Assembly (NCBI RefSeq): GCF_001514065.1
Contig: NZ_KQ948435.1
Location: 270,217-334,216, forward strand
Source of the DNA: Streptomyces antibioticus
GTDB lineage: Bacteria; Actinomycetota; Actinomycetes; Streptomycetales; Streptomycetaceae
Length of the DNA stretch: 64,000 nt
Reading direction: 5' to 3'
A program made the translations under genes and the position numbers. The notes beneath the pieces were generated by a model. It made no database searches and was not told the origin of the DNA. It saw only the letters and a program-made list of their open reading frames with translations. Position 1 is the first letter of the stretch. Each line of letters starts with the position of its first letter. Of the stretch, positions 34,601 through 42,349 are shown piece after piece.

Positions 34601-34998
34601 AGGAGTACGCCGTCGACCTGGAGCCGGGCGTCCGGCTGCTGATGGGTCTGGAGGCCGTGGGCGAGGCCGACGAGCGCGGCATGCGGACCGTGATGTCCAC
34701 GCTCAACGGCCAGTTGCGGCCCATCCAGGTCCGCGACACCGCCGCCTCCTCCGACATCCCCGTCACCGAGAAGGCCGACCGCTCCAACCCCGGCCATGTC
34801 GCTGCCCCGTTCGCCGGTGTGGTGACCCTCGCGGTCGCCGAGGGCGACGAGGTCGCGGCCGGCGGCACGGTCGCCACCATCGAGGCGATGAAGATGGAGG
34901 CCGCGATCACCGCGCCCAAGGCGGGCAAGGTCTCCCGGCTGGCCATCAACAAGATCCAGCAGGTGGAGGGCGGCGATCTGCTGTTCGTGATCGGCTGA
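31624..34998 (+). CDS. pyc: Pyruvate carboxylase
   Basis: 1124 residues in one chain, the full length for bacterial Pyc. Biotin carboxylase domain (KVLVANRGEIAIRAFRA at the start, ATP-grasp GGGGRGM near residue 162, EMNPRIQVEHTVTEEVTD near 290), carboxyltransferase domain from about residue 520 (TDTTFRDAHQSLLATRVRT; metal-binding HIHTHDTAG), and the C-terminal biotinyl domain with biotinylated Lys at about residue 1090 in EAMKMEA. It converts pyruvate, bicarbonate and ATP to oxaloacetate, refilling the TCA cycle. ATG 31624 gives the standard N-terminus; AAGGGA lies upstream. Confidence 0.95.
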   Translation: MLRKVLVANRGEIAIRAFRAGYELGARTVAVFPHEDRNSLHRLKADEAYEIGEPGHPVRAYLSVEEIVRAAQRAGADAVYPGYGFLSENPELARACEEAGITFVGPSAEILELTGNKARAVAAARAAGVPVLGSSQPSSDVDELVRAAEDIGFPVFVKAVAGGGGRGMRRVEDPAQLRESIEAAAREAASAFGDPTVFLEKAVVDPRHIEVQILADGQGNVIHLFERDCSVQRRHQKVIELAPAPNLDPELRDRICADAVRFAREIGYRNAGTVEFLLDPQGNHVFIEMNPRIQVEHTVTEEVTDVDLVQSQLRIAAGETLADLGLSQETVTLHGAALQCRITTEDPANGFRPDTGRISAYRSPGGSGIRLDGGTTHAGTEISAHFDSMLVKLTCRGRDFSTAVKRARRAVAEFRIRGVATNIPFLQAVLDDPDFQAGRVTTSFIEQRPHLLTSRTSADRGTKLLTYLADVTVNKPHGERPQLIDPSSKLPRPTNEVPPAGSKQKLTELGPEGFARWLRESPTIGVTDTTFRDAHQSLLATRVRTKDLLAVAPVVARTLPELLSLECWGGATYDVALRFLAEDPWERLAALREAVPNICLQMLLRGRNTVGYTPYPTEVTDAFVEEAAATGIDIFRIFDALNDVGQMRPAIEAVRETGTAIAEVALCYTSDLSNPNERLYTLDYYLRLAEQIVEAGAHVLAVKDMAGLLRAPAAATLVSALRREFDLPVHIHTHDTAGGQLATYLAAIQAGADAVDGAVASMAGTTSQPSLSAIVAATDHSARPTGLDLLAVGDLEPYWESVRRIYAPFEAGLASPTGRVYDHEIPGGQLSNLRTQAVALGLGDRFEDIEAMYAAADKILGHLVKVTPSSKVVGDLALHLVGAGVSPEEFEATPERFDIPDSVIGFLRGELGTPPGGWPEPFRSRALEGRADPKPAPELTAEDRDGLEKDRRATLNRLLFPGPTREFETHRQTYGDTSVLDSKDFFYGLRPGQEYAVDLEPGVRLLMGLEAVGEADERGMRTVMSTLNGQLRPIQVRDTAASSDIPVTEKADRSNPGHVAAPFAGVVTLAVAEGDEVAAGGTVATIEAMKMEAAITAPKAGKVSRLAINKIQQVEGGDLLFVIG

Positions 34999-35059
34999 GC
35001 CGCCCGGTCGGATTTCCCGATCGAGTGGTGACGGGCGTCACACCGGCGTACGGTCGTCT

Positions 35060-35079
35060 AGTGGACGGCACCGTTCACT
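35060..35079. promoter_or_regulatory. Palindromic operator upstream of the DHA2 exporter
   Basis: AGTGGACGG-CA-CCGTTCACT: arms of 9 bp with one mismatch, 41 bp upstream of the exporter ATG. The form is typical of TetR-family operators. A second, partly overlapping hairpin GGCACCGT...ACGGTGCC spans 35067-35098. Confidence 0.55.
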
Positions 35080-35120
35080 GACCCGTGGTGACGGTGCCAC
35101 TCCCGAGAGTCGATGCGCCC

Positions 35121-36659
35121 ATGACCAGCTCCAGTTCCGCGGCGAAGACGGCCACCCCCGGCACCGGGGGTGGCGGAAACGCCATGGCGCTGCTGGTCAT
35201 CGCCTCGTGTCAGCTGATGGTGGTCCTCGACATCACCATCGTGAACATCGCCCTCCCGGACATCCAGCGCTCTCTCGACTTCTCCACCACCAGCCTGTCG
35301 TGGGTGGTCAACGCCTACACGCTCACCTTCGGCGGGCTGCTGCTGCTCGGCGGGCGGACCGGTGACATCCTCGGGCGGCGGCGGATGTTCATCGTGGGCG
35401 TGCTGCTCTTCGTGCTCGCGTCGCTGCTCGGCGGGCTCTCCCAGAACGAGGCCCAACTCCTCGCCGCACGCGCCTTCCAGGGCGTCGGCGGCGCCATCGC
35501 CTCCCCGACCTCGCTCGCCCTGATCAGCACGACGTTCCGTGAAGGGCCCGAACGCAACCGGGCGTTCGGGGTGTTTGCCGCGGTGTCGGCGGGCGGTGGC
35601 GCGATCGGACTGCTGGCCGGAGGCATCCTCGTCGAGTACCTCAACTGGCGCTGGGTGCTGTTCGTCAACGTCCCCATCGGACTGCTCATCGCGGCCGCCG
35701 CACCCCGCTATATCAAGGAGTCCGAGCGCCATCCCGGCCACTTCGACATCGCCGGCGCCCTGACCTCCACCGTCGGCATGGTGCTGTTGGTGTACGGGTT
35801 CATCAGAGCCGCCCAGGAGGGCTGGCGGGACCCCTACACGCTGGGCTCGTTCGGCGCGGCCGTCGTCGTCCTCACCGCGTTCGTCCTCATCGAGCGGCGC
35901 TCCCGGCAGCCGATCACGCCGCTGCACATGTTCGCCGACCGCAACCGGGCGGGGACATACGGCATCATGCTCTGCCTCGCCGCGGCGATCTTCGGCATGT
36001 TCTTCTTCCTCACGCTCTTCGTGCAGAACGTGCTGGACTTCAGCCCGTTGCAGGCCGGTTTCGCGTTCCTGCCGGTCAGCGCGGTCATCGCGGTCGGCGC
36101 CGGACTGGCCTCGCGGTTCCTGCCCGTCTACGGGCCGAAGCCCTTCATGGTGGTGGGCGCGATCCTCGCCGCGGCCGGTCTCGCCTGGCTGACGCTGACC
36201 GACATCCACTCCACCTACGCGGGCAGCGTCCTCGGCCCGATGCTGGTGTTCAGCCTCGGCATGGGCATGGAGTTCGTGTCGCTGACGCTGATGGCGCTCT
36301 CCAACGTGCCCGTGCAGGAGACCGGCGCGGCCTCCGGGCTCCTCAACGCCACCCAGCAGGTGGGCGGTTCGCTGGGGCTGTCCATCCTGGTGACCACGTA
36401 CGGCACGGCCAGCAGCAACGAGACCGAGAAGTTCTTCGAGCAGGCCACCCCGGCCGAGCGGCTCTTCTTCAAGCGCACGGGACAACTGCCCGGCACATGG
36501 GCCGACCAGGTGCTCACCGCCGGTGTCTCGGCCGCGTTCATCGTCGCGGCGATCTTCACCGCGGTCGCCGCGCTGATCGCCGTACTCGCCATTCAGGTAC
36601 GGCCGTCCGACCTGGAGCGGCTCCAGGGCAACGGCGGCGGAATGCCCTCACCGCCGTGA
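35121..36659 (+). CDS. DHA2 family (EmrB/QacA) MFS drug exporter
   Basis: 512 residues with 14 predicted membrane helices, as in DHA2 exporters. Motifs: QLMVVLDITIVNIALPDIQ near the N-terminus (motif D), GGRTGDILGRRRMFIVG (motif A), and the antiporter motif C in GVFAAVSAGGGAIGLLAGGILVEYLNWRWVLFVNVPIG. Exports drugs or natural products in exchange for protons. ATG 35121 starts a short Ser/Ala-rich tail before helix 1. The gene overlaps the convergent LuxR gene by 12 bp. Confidence 0.9.
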   Translation: MTSSSSAAKTATPGTGGGGNAMALLVIASCQLMVVLDITIVNIALPDIQRSLDFSTTSLSWVVNAYTLTFGGLLLLGGRTGDILGRRRMFIVGVLLFVLASLLGGLSQNEAQLLAARAFQGVGGAIASPTSLALISTTFREGPERNRAFGVFAAVSAGGGAIGLLAGGILVEYLNWRWVLFVNVPIGLLIAAAAPRYIKESERHPGHFDIAGALTSTVGMVLLVYGFIRAAQEGWRDPYTLGSFGAAVVVLTAFVLIERRSRQPITPLHMFADRNRAGTYGIMLCLAAAIFGMFFFLTLFVQNVLDFSPLQAGFAFLPVSAVIAVGAGLASRFLPVYGPKPFMVVGAILAAAGLAWLTLTDIHSTYAGSVLGPMLVFSLGMGMEFVSLTLMALSNVPVQETGAASGLLNATQQVGGSLGLSILVTTYGTASSNETEKFFEQATPAERLFFKRTGQLPGTWADQVLTAGVSAAFIVAAIFTAVAALIAVLAIQVRPSDLERLQGNGGGMPSPP

Positions 36660-37472
36660 GGCGGGCGTCGGGACCAGCCCCAACTGCTGGGCGCGCAGGA
36701 CGGTTCCGAGCCGGTCGTGGGTGCCGAGCTTGCGGTAGATGTTCGCGACGTGCTTGTGCACCGTCCGCTCCGAGATGCCGAGCCTGCGGCCCATGGCGGC
36801 GGCGGTGAGCGCGTCGGTGAGCAGCAGCAGCACGGTCGTCTCCCGGGGCGTCAGCCCCGCCTCGGCCGTACCCGCGTCGGGTGCGACCGTCCGCCGCCAG
36901 CGTTCCAGGAGCTGCCGCTGCTGCTCGATCCCGGAGAGGAGGGGCTGGAGCTGCCCGGCGTCCCGCACCGTGTCCTCGGTGAAGTCCCGGCCCGAGCGGT
37001 AGACGAGACAGCCGGTGATGGGCGAACCGGACTCCGGAAGCGGTATCCCCAGCACATGGTCGACGTCCAGGAGGTCGTCGAGCAGCCGCGCGGTCCGGCT
37101 GGTGCCCCACGCCCGCCCCGCCGCCGTCCGCGCCGTCACCGGCGTCCGGTCCGGCACGGCCGCGTAGTGCCCGGCGAAGGGGTAGCCCGCGCGCAGCAGC
37201 CCCATCGCCTCCTCCCCGAGCCCGCCGAACTCCGGGGCGGCCTCCGCGGACAGGCCCAGCGTGCCGCCGTCCTCGCTCCAGTCGTCCAGCTTGTAGATCA
37301 GCGCCTCGCCGCCGCACAGCTCCGGCAGCGCGGCCGCCACCAGCGGCCAGAGCAGGTCGGGGTCCCGTTCGTGGAGTGCGGCCACGGCCACCGACAGCAT
37401 CCGCTCGTAGGCCCCGCCCAGCCCCTGTGCCACGTTCCCTCTCCGCCCGCTCACGTACGCAGTTCTACCCAT
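36648..37472 (-). CDS. LuxR family transcriptional regulator
   Basis: 274 residues. C-terminal LuxR helix-turn-helix: GLTPRETTVLLLLTDALTAAAMGRRLGISERTVHKHVANIYRKLGTHDRLGTVLRAQQLGL. The N-terminal 190 residues look like a PAS/GAF-like input domain but have no clear family motif; no ATPase. ATG 37472 is the longest sensible start; a GTG at 37433 has a better GAGGGAAC site. Two strong hairpins upstream (37511-37597) separate it from the SDR gene. Target genes unknown; the DHA2 exporter is the nearest candidate. Confidence 0.82.
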   Translation of the reverse strand: MGRTAYVSGRRGNVAQGLGGAYERMLSVAVAALHERDPDLLWPLVAAALPELCGGEALIYKLDDWSEDGGTLGLSAEAAPEFGGLGEEAMGLLRAGYPFAGHYAAVPDRTPVTARTAAGRAWGTSRTARLLDDLLDVDHVLGIPLPESGSPITGCLVYRSGRDFTEDTVRDAGQLQPLLSGIEQQRQLLERWRRTVAPDAGTAEAGLTPRETTVLLLLTDALTAAAMGRRLGISERTVHKHVANIYRKLGTHDRLGTVLRAQQLGLVPTPASRR

Positions 37473-37510
37473 ACCTGCGGGTGATTCCGCCGTTCCAGAA
37501 TGCAACAGCG

Positions 37511-37597
37511 GGGGAGAACAGGCCCGGAGGGGGTGCCTGGTTCTCTCCCTCTTGCGTGCGGGCCGCCGGAACGGGGGACCGGCGGCCCGCACGCAAG
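37511..37597 (-). terminator. Two adjacent hairpins terminating the SDR transcript
   Basis: The hairpin at 37551-37597 has a perfect 19-bp stem (CTTGCGTGCGGGCCGCCGG and its complement) around a 9-base loop. A second, GAGAACAGGC...GCCTGGTTCTC at 37514-37545, has one bulged base. Both lie downstream of the SDR stop on the minus strand and just upstream of luxR. Confidence 0.75.
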
Positions 37598-37603
37598 CGC
37601 CGC

Positions 37604-38356
37604 CTACGAGGCGTCCGGCCGCATCGCGTCCGAGATGGACTTGACGCCCCCGTGCGCCGTGAGGCCCCCGTCCACCGGAATGTCGGTGCCGGTGATAAAC
37701 GACGACTCGTCGGAGATCAGGAACACCACGAGCGGGGCGATGTCGGCGACGGTGCCGCTGCGTCCCAGCGGCGTCTCCCGCAGGGTCGTCTCGCGGAAGG
37801 ATTCCGTGGCGGCGGCGGTCATCTCCGTCTCGATGTAGCCCGGGTGGATCGTGTTGACCCGGATGCCGCGCGGCCCCAGCTCCATCGCCGCGATCCTCGA
37901 CACCCCGCGCAGCGCCCATTTGCTGGCCGTGTAGGCGACCGGATAGTAGCCGGTCAGGGCGGCCGACGAACCGACGTTGACGACGGAGGAGCCCGGCGGC
38001 ATCAGCGGGGCCAGGTACTGGATGCCGAGCAGCGGACCGGTGGTGTTGACGGCCTGCACCCGCGCCATGTCCTCGGCGCTCACGTCCCCCAGCCGGCCGC
38101 GCTGGATGATCCCGGCGTTGTTGACCAGGCCGTGGACGTGCCCGTACGTCTCCTTGAGTTCGGCGGCCAGTTCCGCCCAGTCGCTCTCCTCGCTCACGTC
38201 GAGGCGACGGCAGCCGTCGCCCTCGGGACGTACGTCGGTGGCGACCACCTGGGCCCCGGCCCGGGCCAGGGCGGCCGCCTCCGCGGCACCCTGGCCACGG
38301 GCCGCGCCCGTGACGACGACGACCTTCCCGGCCAGCCGGGTCGTGCTCTCGCTCAT
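37604..38356 (-). CDS. SDR family oxidoreductase, hydroxysteroid dehydrogenase-like
   Basis: 250 residues. Cofactor motif TGAARGQGAAEA, Asp in TDVRPEGD (NAD preference), NNAG in VNNAGIIQR, catalytic Ser in NVGSSAALTG and YTASKWALRG (YxxxK). The TGAARGQG form is that of 3-alpha/20-beta hydroxysteroid dehydrogenase-like SDRs. ATG 38356 starts MSESTTRL; the upstream TTG is weaker. Substrate unknown. Transcript ends at the hairpins at 37511-37597. Confidence 0.88.
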   Translation of the reverse strand: MSESTTRLAGKVVVVTGAARGQGAAEAAALARAGAQVVATDVRPEGDGCRRLDVSEESDWAELAAELKETYGHVHGLVNNAGIIQRGRLGDVSAEDMARVQAVNTTGPLLGIQYLAPLMPPGSSVVNVGSSAALTGYYPVAYTASKWALRGVSRIAAMELGPRGIRVNTIHPGYIETEMTAAATESFRETTLRETPLGRSGTVADIAPLVVFLISDESSFITGTDIPVDGGLTAHGGVKSISDAMRPDAS

Positions 38357-38435
38357 GCCGGACAACCTACTGGCGGGTCGACCATGAGCTGGTCCGCAAG
38401 ATGTGTCGGTGAGGCAAAGAGCCGAGCGTCCCGCG

Positions 38436-38834
38436 TCAGTCCCGGTCGGCGCGGGCCGCCTTCTCGGCGTGCAGCTTCTTCACGCGGGCGCCTTCCTTGC
38501 GGACCTCGGCCTGCGTGGCGCGCTCCTTGACCAGCCACTCGGGCTGCTCCTGCTTCAGCGCCTCGATCTGCTCCGTGGTGAGTGGCTCGGTCACGCCGCC
38601 GCGCGCCAGACCGGCGATGGACACGCCGAGCTTGGCCGCGACCACCGGACGAGGGTGCGGGCCGTTGGCACGCAGGTCCTGGAGCCACTGGGGCGGATCG
38701 GCCTGGAGCTGGTTAAGCTCGGCCCGCGAGACGACACCCTCACGGAACTCGGCGGGGGTGGCCTCGAGGTACACACCCAGCTTCTTCGCCGCGGTCGCGG
38801 GCTTCATCGTCTGGGTGCTCTGGTGCTGCGTCAT
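38436..38834 (-). CDS. DUF5997 family protein
   Basis: 132 residues, hydrophilic, no membrane segment. The sequence KPATAAKKLGVYLEATPAEFREGVVSRAELNQLQADPPQWLQDLRANGPHPRPVVAAKLGVSIAGLARGG is the conserved DUF5997 core; C-terminus Lys/Ala-rich. Function unknown. It is divergent from the LysR-effector gene with only 58 bp between the starts, a pairing that I believe recurs in Actinobacteria. Confidence 0.82.
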   Translation of the reverse strand: MTQHQSTQTMKPATAAKKLGVYLEATPAEFREGVVSRAELNQLQADPPQWLQDLRANGPHPRPVVAAKLGVSIAGLARGGVTEPLTTEQIEALKQEQPEWLVKERATQAEVRKEGARVKKLHAEKAARADRD

Positions 38835-38892
38835 GGGGTCCAGGGTATCGACTGGGTGAACCTTCGCCGACCACGGCGGGTAACCTGGCCAG

Positions 38893-39669
38893 GTGACAGG
38901 CGTGGACGAACCCCCGAAGACAGGCCCGGCAGCACCCCCCGCGTTCCGGCTCGCCTACGTCCCGGGAGCGACCCCCGCGAAGTGGGTGCGGATCTGGCAG
39001 GAGCGGCTGCCGGACACCCCGCTGACCCTCCTCCAGCTGTCCGGCGCCGAGGCGGTCGCCGCGCTGCGGGACGGCTCCGCGGACGCCGGTCTGGTACGGC
39101 TGCCGGTCGACCGTACGGTCTTCAGCGCCATCCCCCTCTACACCGAGACCACGGTCGTCGTCGTCCCGAAGGACCACGTCATCGCCGCGGTCGAGCAGGT
39201 GACCCTGGAGGATCTGGCCGACGAGACCGTGCTCCACCCCCTCGACGACGTCTTCGAGTGGGAGCAGCCACCGGGGGAGCCCGCCTTCGAGCGCCCCGCG
39301 ACGACCGAGGACGCGATCGAGCTGGTCGCGGCCGGTATCGGGGTGCTCGTCGTCCCGCAGTCCCTGGCCCGTCTGCACCACCGCAAGGACCTCACCTACC
39401 GTCCGGTCACCGACGCCCCCGAGTCCTCCGTCGCCCTGTCGTGGCCGGAGGAGGCGACCACGGACCTGGTCGAGGACTTCATCGGCATCGTCCGCGGGCG
39501 CACGGTCAACAGCACACGGGGCCGTGCCAAGGAGCAGCCCGAGGCGAAGCCCGCGAAGGCCAAGGCGGCCGGTCAGCCCAGGAAGCCGCAGCAGAAGCGG
39601 GCGGCCCCCGCCGGCGGACGCCGCAAGCCGCCGGCGGCCAAGCGGGGCAAGCCCAAACGCAGGTCGTAG
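38893..39669 (+). CDS. LysR-type effector-domain protein without a DNA-binding domain
   Basis: 258 residues from GTG 38893. Residues about 15-205 match the substrate-binding domain of LysR regulators (FRLAYVPGATPAKWVRIWQERLP, ADAGLVRLPVDRTVFSAIPLYTETTVVVVPKDH, AAGIGVLVVPQSLARLHH), but the N-terminal winged helix is absent. The last 50 residues are very Lys/Arg/Pro/Ala-rich (AKPAKAKAAGQPRKPQQKR) and could bind nucleic acid. It may sense a ligand and act with the DUF5997 protein. The stop is 2 bp from the stop of the convergent beta-propeller gene. Confidence 0.8.
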   Translation: MTGVDEPPKTGPAAPPAFRLAYVPGATPAKWVRIWQERLPDTPLTLLQLSGAEAVAALRDGSADAGLVRLPVDRTVFSAIPLYTETTVVVVPKDHVIAAVEQVTLEDLADETVLHPLDDVFEWEQPPGEPAFERPATTEDAIELVAAGIGVLVVPQSLARLHHRKDLTYRPVTDAPESSVALSWPEEATTDLVEDFIGIVRGRTVNSTRGRAKEQPEAKPAKAKAAGQPRKPQQKRAAPAGGRRKPPAAKRGKPKRRS

Positions 39670-39671
39670 GC

Positions 39672-41273
39672 CTACGGTGTAATCGAACAGTCGAGGATGC
39701 GCCCGTCGACCGTGCCGACCAACAGCCGGTCGGCGGCGGTGAGTTCGAGGGAGAGGGCGACGACGGGCTGACCGTCGACCGTCAGGTGGTGCCGCCAACG
39801 GACGGTCCCGTCACCGGCGTTGAAGGCCACCAGCTCACCCGAGTTGTACGCGACGTACACCGTGTCCTCGTCGCCGTCCACCGCGGTCGCGGGATGGTCG
39901 GCGGTGACCTCCCAGCGCGCTGCCCCGTCCGTGAGGCTGCGGCGTACGACGAAGGCGTTGCCCGGCAGCAGTCCGGCACCGTCGTGCACGGCCCCCGCGT
40001 GCACCAGATCCCCGCCGACCTCGACACCCGGCCCGCCGAACAGATGCCTGGCGGGCGTCCGCCAGTCGAGCGGGAACAGCCGACGCGGCCCGTCGCTGCC
40101 GTACGGATCGACCTCGACCACCCACTTGTCCCGCCACGGCTCGCGGCCGTTTCCCTGGAGGAAGAGCAGCCGACCGCTGCGCCGGATCGGGAAGGCGTGG
40201 TTGAAGAGGTCGTAGCCGCTCAACGGCACGGTCGCTTCCGGGGCCTCCCCCGCGGGCGGGACCAGGCCGACCGGCTGGGCGTCGCGCCGCCTGTGCACGT
40301 CCGTGGACCGGAGCGCCAGCCAGCCGTCCCGGCGTGTGGTGAACACGGCAGGGAAGCCGAGTGCGAGGGTGCCGAGCGACTTCCCGTCCGCGGGTGACAG
40401 CCGGGCGATGAGCGGCGACGGGGTGACCCACTCCCGTCCCACCCGGCGCACCCGTCGTCGCTCCGCGTTGACCCAGACCTCGTGCCCACGGACGACGAGC
40501 TGCCGTCCGCCCTCCTCGTCCGGCACACACCAGTCAAGGCGCCCGTCGGGCAGCCACGCCTCGGCCAGCACCTCCTCCAGACAGGCCAGCACCCGCCCGT
40601 CCGCGAGCCCGTGGACGTCCCAGACCTGACGGCGCGGCTCCCACCCCGGCTCCCCGGTCAGCGCGGCCACGGCCTCGACGGCGTCCTCGTGCGCCGACCG
40701 CTCGAACGTGACCCGCCGCCCGCCCAGTTCCTCCTGCAGCACCGAGCCCTGCGGGACGGCACTCCAGTCGGGCCGCTCGACGATCACGTCGAAGCCGTGC
40801 GCGTGCGCTTCCTCGTCGAACTCGCCCTCGTCCGGAGGGGCCAGGACCAGCCGCAGCGCCCGCGCGCTCCTCCACTCCAGCTTCAGCACCTCGCGCGCCC
40901 CGCGCATGACCGTTCGTGCCCGCCCCGACACCAGGTCGAGCAGCAGCAACTCGCCCTCGAAGAAATACCCCCCGTCGTACGACCCCGTGCCGATCGCGAC
41001 GAGCGGAAGCGTGGGGTGGAAGGCGAGGCACCGGACGGGCCAACGAGAAGAGACGACCCCTCGGCAGCGCAGATCGTCCGCGCCGTAGACGCCCACCCGG
41101 TACTGCTGCCAGCGGCTGCCGGCCGTGCCGTCCGCGGACCATTGCAGATACCCGAGATCACCGCCCACGACGACGAGCCCGCGCTCCTCACCGACGGCCA
41201 CGGTCGTGGGCCTGCCGATCTCGGCGAAGGGCCGGTCGCCGAGGACGCGGTGCACGGTCAGGGGTGCGGTCAT
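39672..41273 (-). CDS. Beta-propeller (PQQ/WD40-like) protein
   Basis: 533 residues from ATG 41273; no signal peptide, so probably cytoplasmic. Repeated WD40/PQQ-like blades: CLAFHPTLPLVAIGTGSYDGGYFFEGELLLLDL, VYVAYNSGELVAFNAGDGTVRWRHHLTVDGQPV and LLVGTVDGRILDCSI. No catalytic motif is visible. Unclear role; such propellers scaffold protein interactions. It is divergent from the SDR gene at 41328 with a 54-bp gap. Confidence 0.65.
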   Translation of the reverse strand: MTAPLTVHRVLGDRPFAEIGRPTTVAVGEERGLVVVGGDLGYLQWSADGTAGSRWQQYRVGVYGADDLRCRGVVSSRWPVRCLAFHPTLPLVAIGTGSYDGGYFFEGELLLLDLVSGRARTVMRGAREVLKLEWRSARALRLVLAPPDEGEFDEEAHAHGFDVIVERPDWSAVPQGSVLQEELGGRRVTFERSAHEDAVEAVAALTGEPGWEPRRQVWDVHGLADGRVLACLEEVLAEAWLPDGRLDWCVPDEEGGRQLVVRGHEVWVNAERRRVRRVGREWVTPSPLIARLSPADGKSLGTLALGFPAVFTTRRDGWLALRSTDVHRRRDAQPVGLVPPAGEAPEATVPLSGYDLFNHAFPIRRSGRLLFLQGNGREPWRDKWVVEVDPYGSDGPRRLFPLDWRTPARHLFGGPGVEVGGDLVHAGAVHDGAGLLPGNAFVVRRSLTDGAARWEVTADHPATAVDGDEDTVYVAYNSGELVAFNAGDGTVRWRHHLTVDGQPVVALSLELTAADRLLVGTVDGRILDCSITP

Positions 41274-41327
41274 GCCGTCATCATCGGCGATCAAGGCAGC
41301 CCGACGGTACTGAAATAGGGTGCGGGC

Positions 41328-42107
41328 ATGACCTCGCAGGCCTACCTCTCCGCACTGTTCTCCCTCGACAACCGCGTCGCCCTCGTCACCGGCGGCAGCT
41401 CCGGCATCGGCCGCGCCGTCGCCGGCGCCCTGGCCCGCGCCGGAGCGAGTGTCGTCGTCCTGGCCCGCAAGGAAGCGGAACTGGCGGCGACCGTGGACGG
41501 GTTGACGGCCGACGGCTGCCGCGCCGCATGGGTCGGCGCCGACCTCGGCACCCGCGACGGCGTGCGCGCCGCGGCCGAGGAGGCGGTGCAGGCCTTCGGG
41601 GAGCCCGACATCCTCGTCAACTCCGCCGGCATCAACCTGCGGCCCCCGCTGGGCGAGCTGACCGAGGACGTGTGGGACACCACCCTCGCCGTCAACCTGG
41701 AGGCGCCCTTCCTGCTGGGGCAGCGCTTCGGCCCCGGCATGGCCGAGCGCGGATACGGACGGATCATCCACATCACCTCCCAGCAGGCCCACCGCGCCTT
41801 CGTGCAGAGCGGCGCCTACGGCGTCTCCAAGGGCGGCCTCGAATCACTCGCCCGGTCGCAGGCGGAGGCCTGGTCGCCGTACGGCGTCACCTGCAACACG
41901 CTCGTGCCGGGCTTCGTGATGACGCCCCTCAACGCCCGCCTCGCGAACGACCCGGAGAAGGTCGAGGCGCTCGCCGCCCGCACGATGGTCGGGCGCAACG
42001 GCCTCGCCGAGGACTTCGAAGGCGCGGCGGTCTTCCTCGCGAGCCGCGCCGCCGCGTACGTCACCGGCCAGTCGATCTTCGTCGACGGCGGCCTCTCCGT
42101 GCACTGA
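41328..42107 (+). CDS. SDR family oxidoreductase
   Basis: 259 residues. TGGSSGIGRAVA cofactor motif, NSAGINLR, catalytic Ser in IIHITSQQAH, YGVSKGG (YxxxK), and C-terminal TGQSIFVDGGLSVH. Resembles gluconate 5-dehydrogenase-like and fabG-like enzymes. Tetrameric NAD(P)-dependent dehydrogenase of unknown substrate. It is followed by the 47-bp repeat block upstream of the LAL regulator. Confidence 0.88.
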   Translation: MTSQAYLSALFSLDNRVALVTGGSSGIGRAVAGALARAGASVVVLARKEAELAATVDGLTADGCRAAWVGADLGTRDGVRAAAEEAVQAFGEPDILVNSAGINLRPPLGELTEDVWDTTLAVNLEAPFLLGQRFGPGMAERGYGRIIHITSQQAHRAFVQSGAYGVSKGGLESLARSQAEAWSPYGVTCNTLVPGFVMTPLNARLANDPEKVEALAARTMVGRNGLAEDFEGAAVFLASRAAAYVTGQSIFVDGGLSVH

Positions 42108-42123
42108 CCCCTGCGTGGCCGGT

Positions 42124-42349
42124 CTCGGCACTGCCGTGCTCGGCAGATCGGCCGCATCCGTCACCTTCCGCTCGGCACTGCCGCGCTCGCTGGATCGGCC
42201 GGAGCCGGCATTCCCCTCAGCACGGCCGCACCCGGCAGAATGACCACATCCGGCACCCTCGGCTCGGCACTGCCGCGCCCGGCAGAATGACCACATCCGG
42301 TCCCTGCCCGACCCGGCTCCCCAGCGGAGCGCTCTGGCAGAATCGGCCC
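42124..42349 (+). repeat. Degenerate 47-bp tandem repeats upstream of the LAL regulator
   Basis: Units start with CTCGGCACTGCCG or a variant at 42124, 42171, 42216 and 42263, with periods 47, 45 and 47, and a partial unit from 42317. Units 3 and 4 share GGCAGAATGACCACATCCGG. The last piece ends GGCAGAATCGGCCC directly at the GTG start of the regulator. The block fills the whole gap between the SDR and LAL genes. Confidence 0.8.

Noticed and set aside
31738-34797. Minus-strand open frame of about 1000 codons over pyruvate carboxylase
   Set aside because: Antisense shadow of a full, well-conserved Pyc sequence; low-complexity Gly/Val/Asp composition and no domain.
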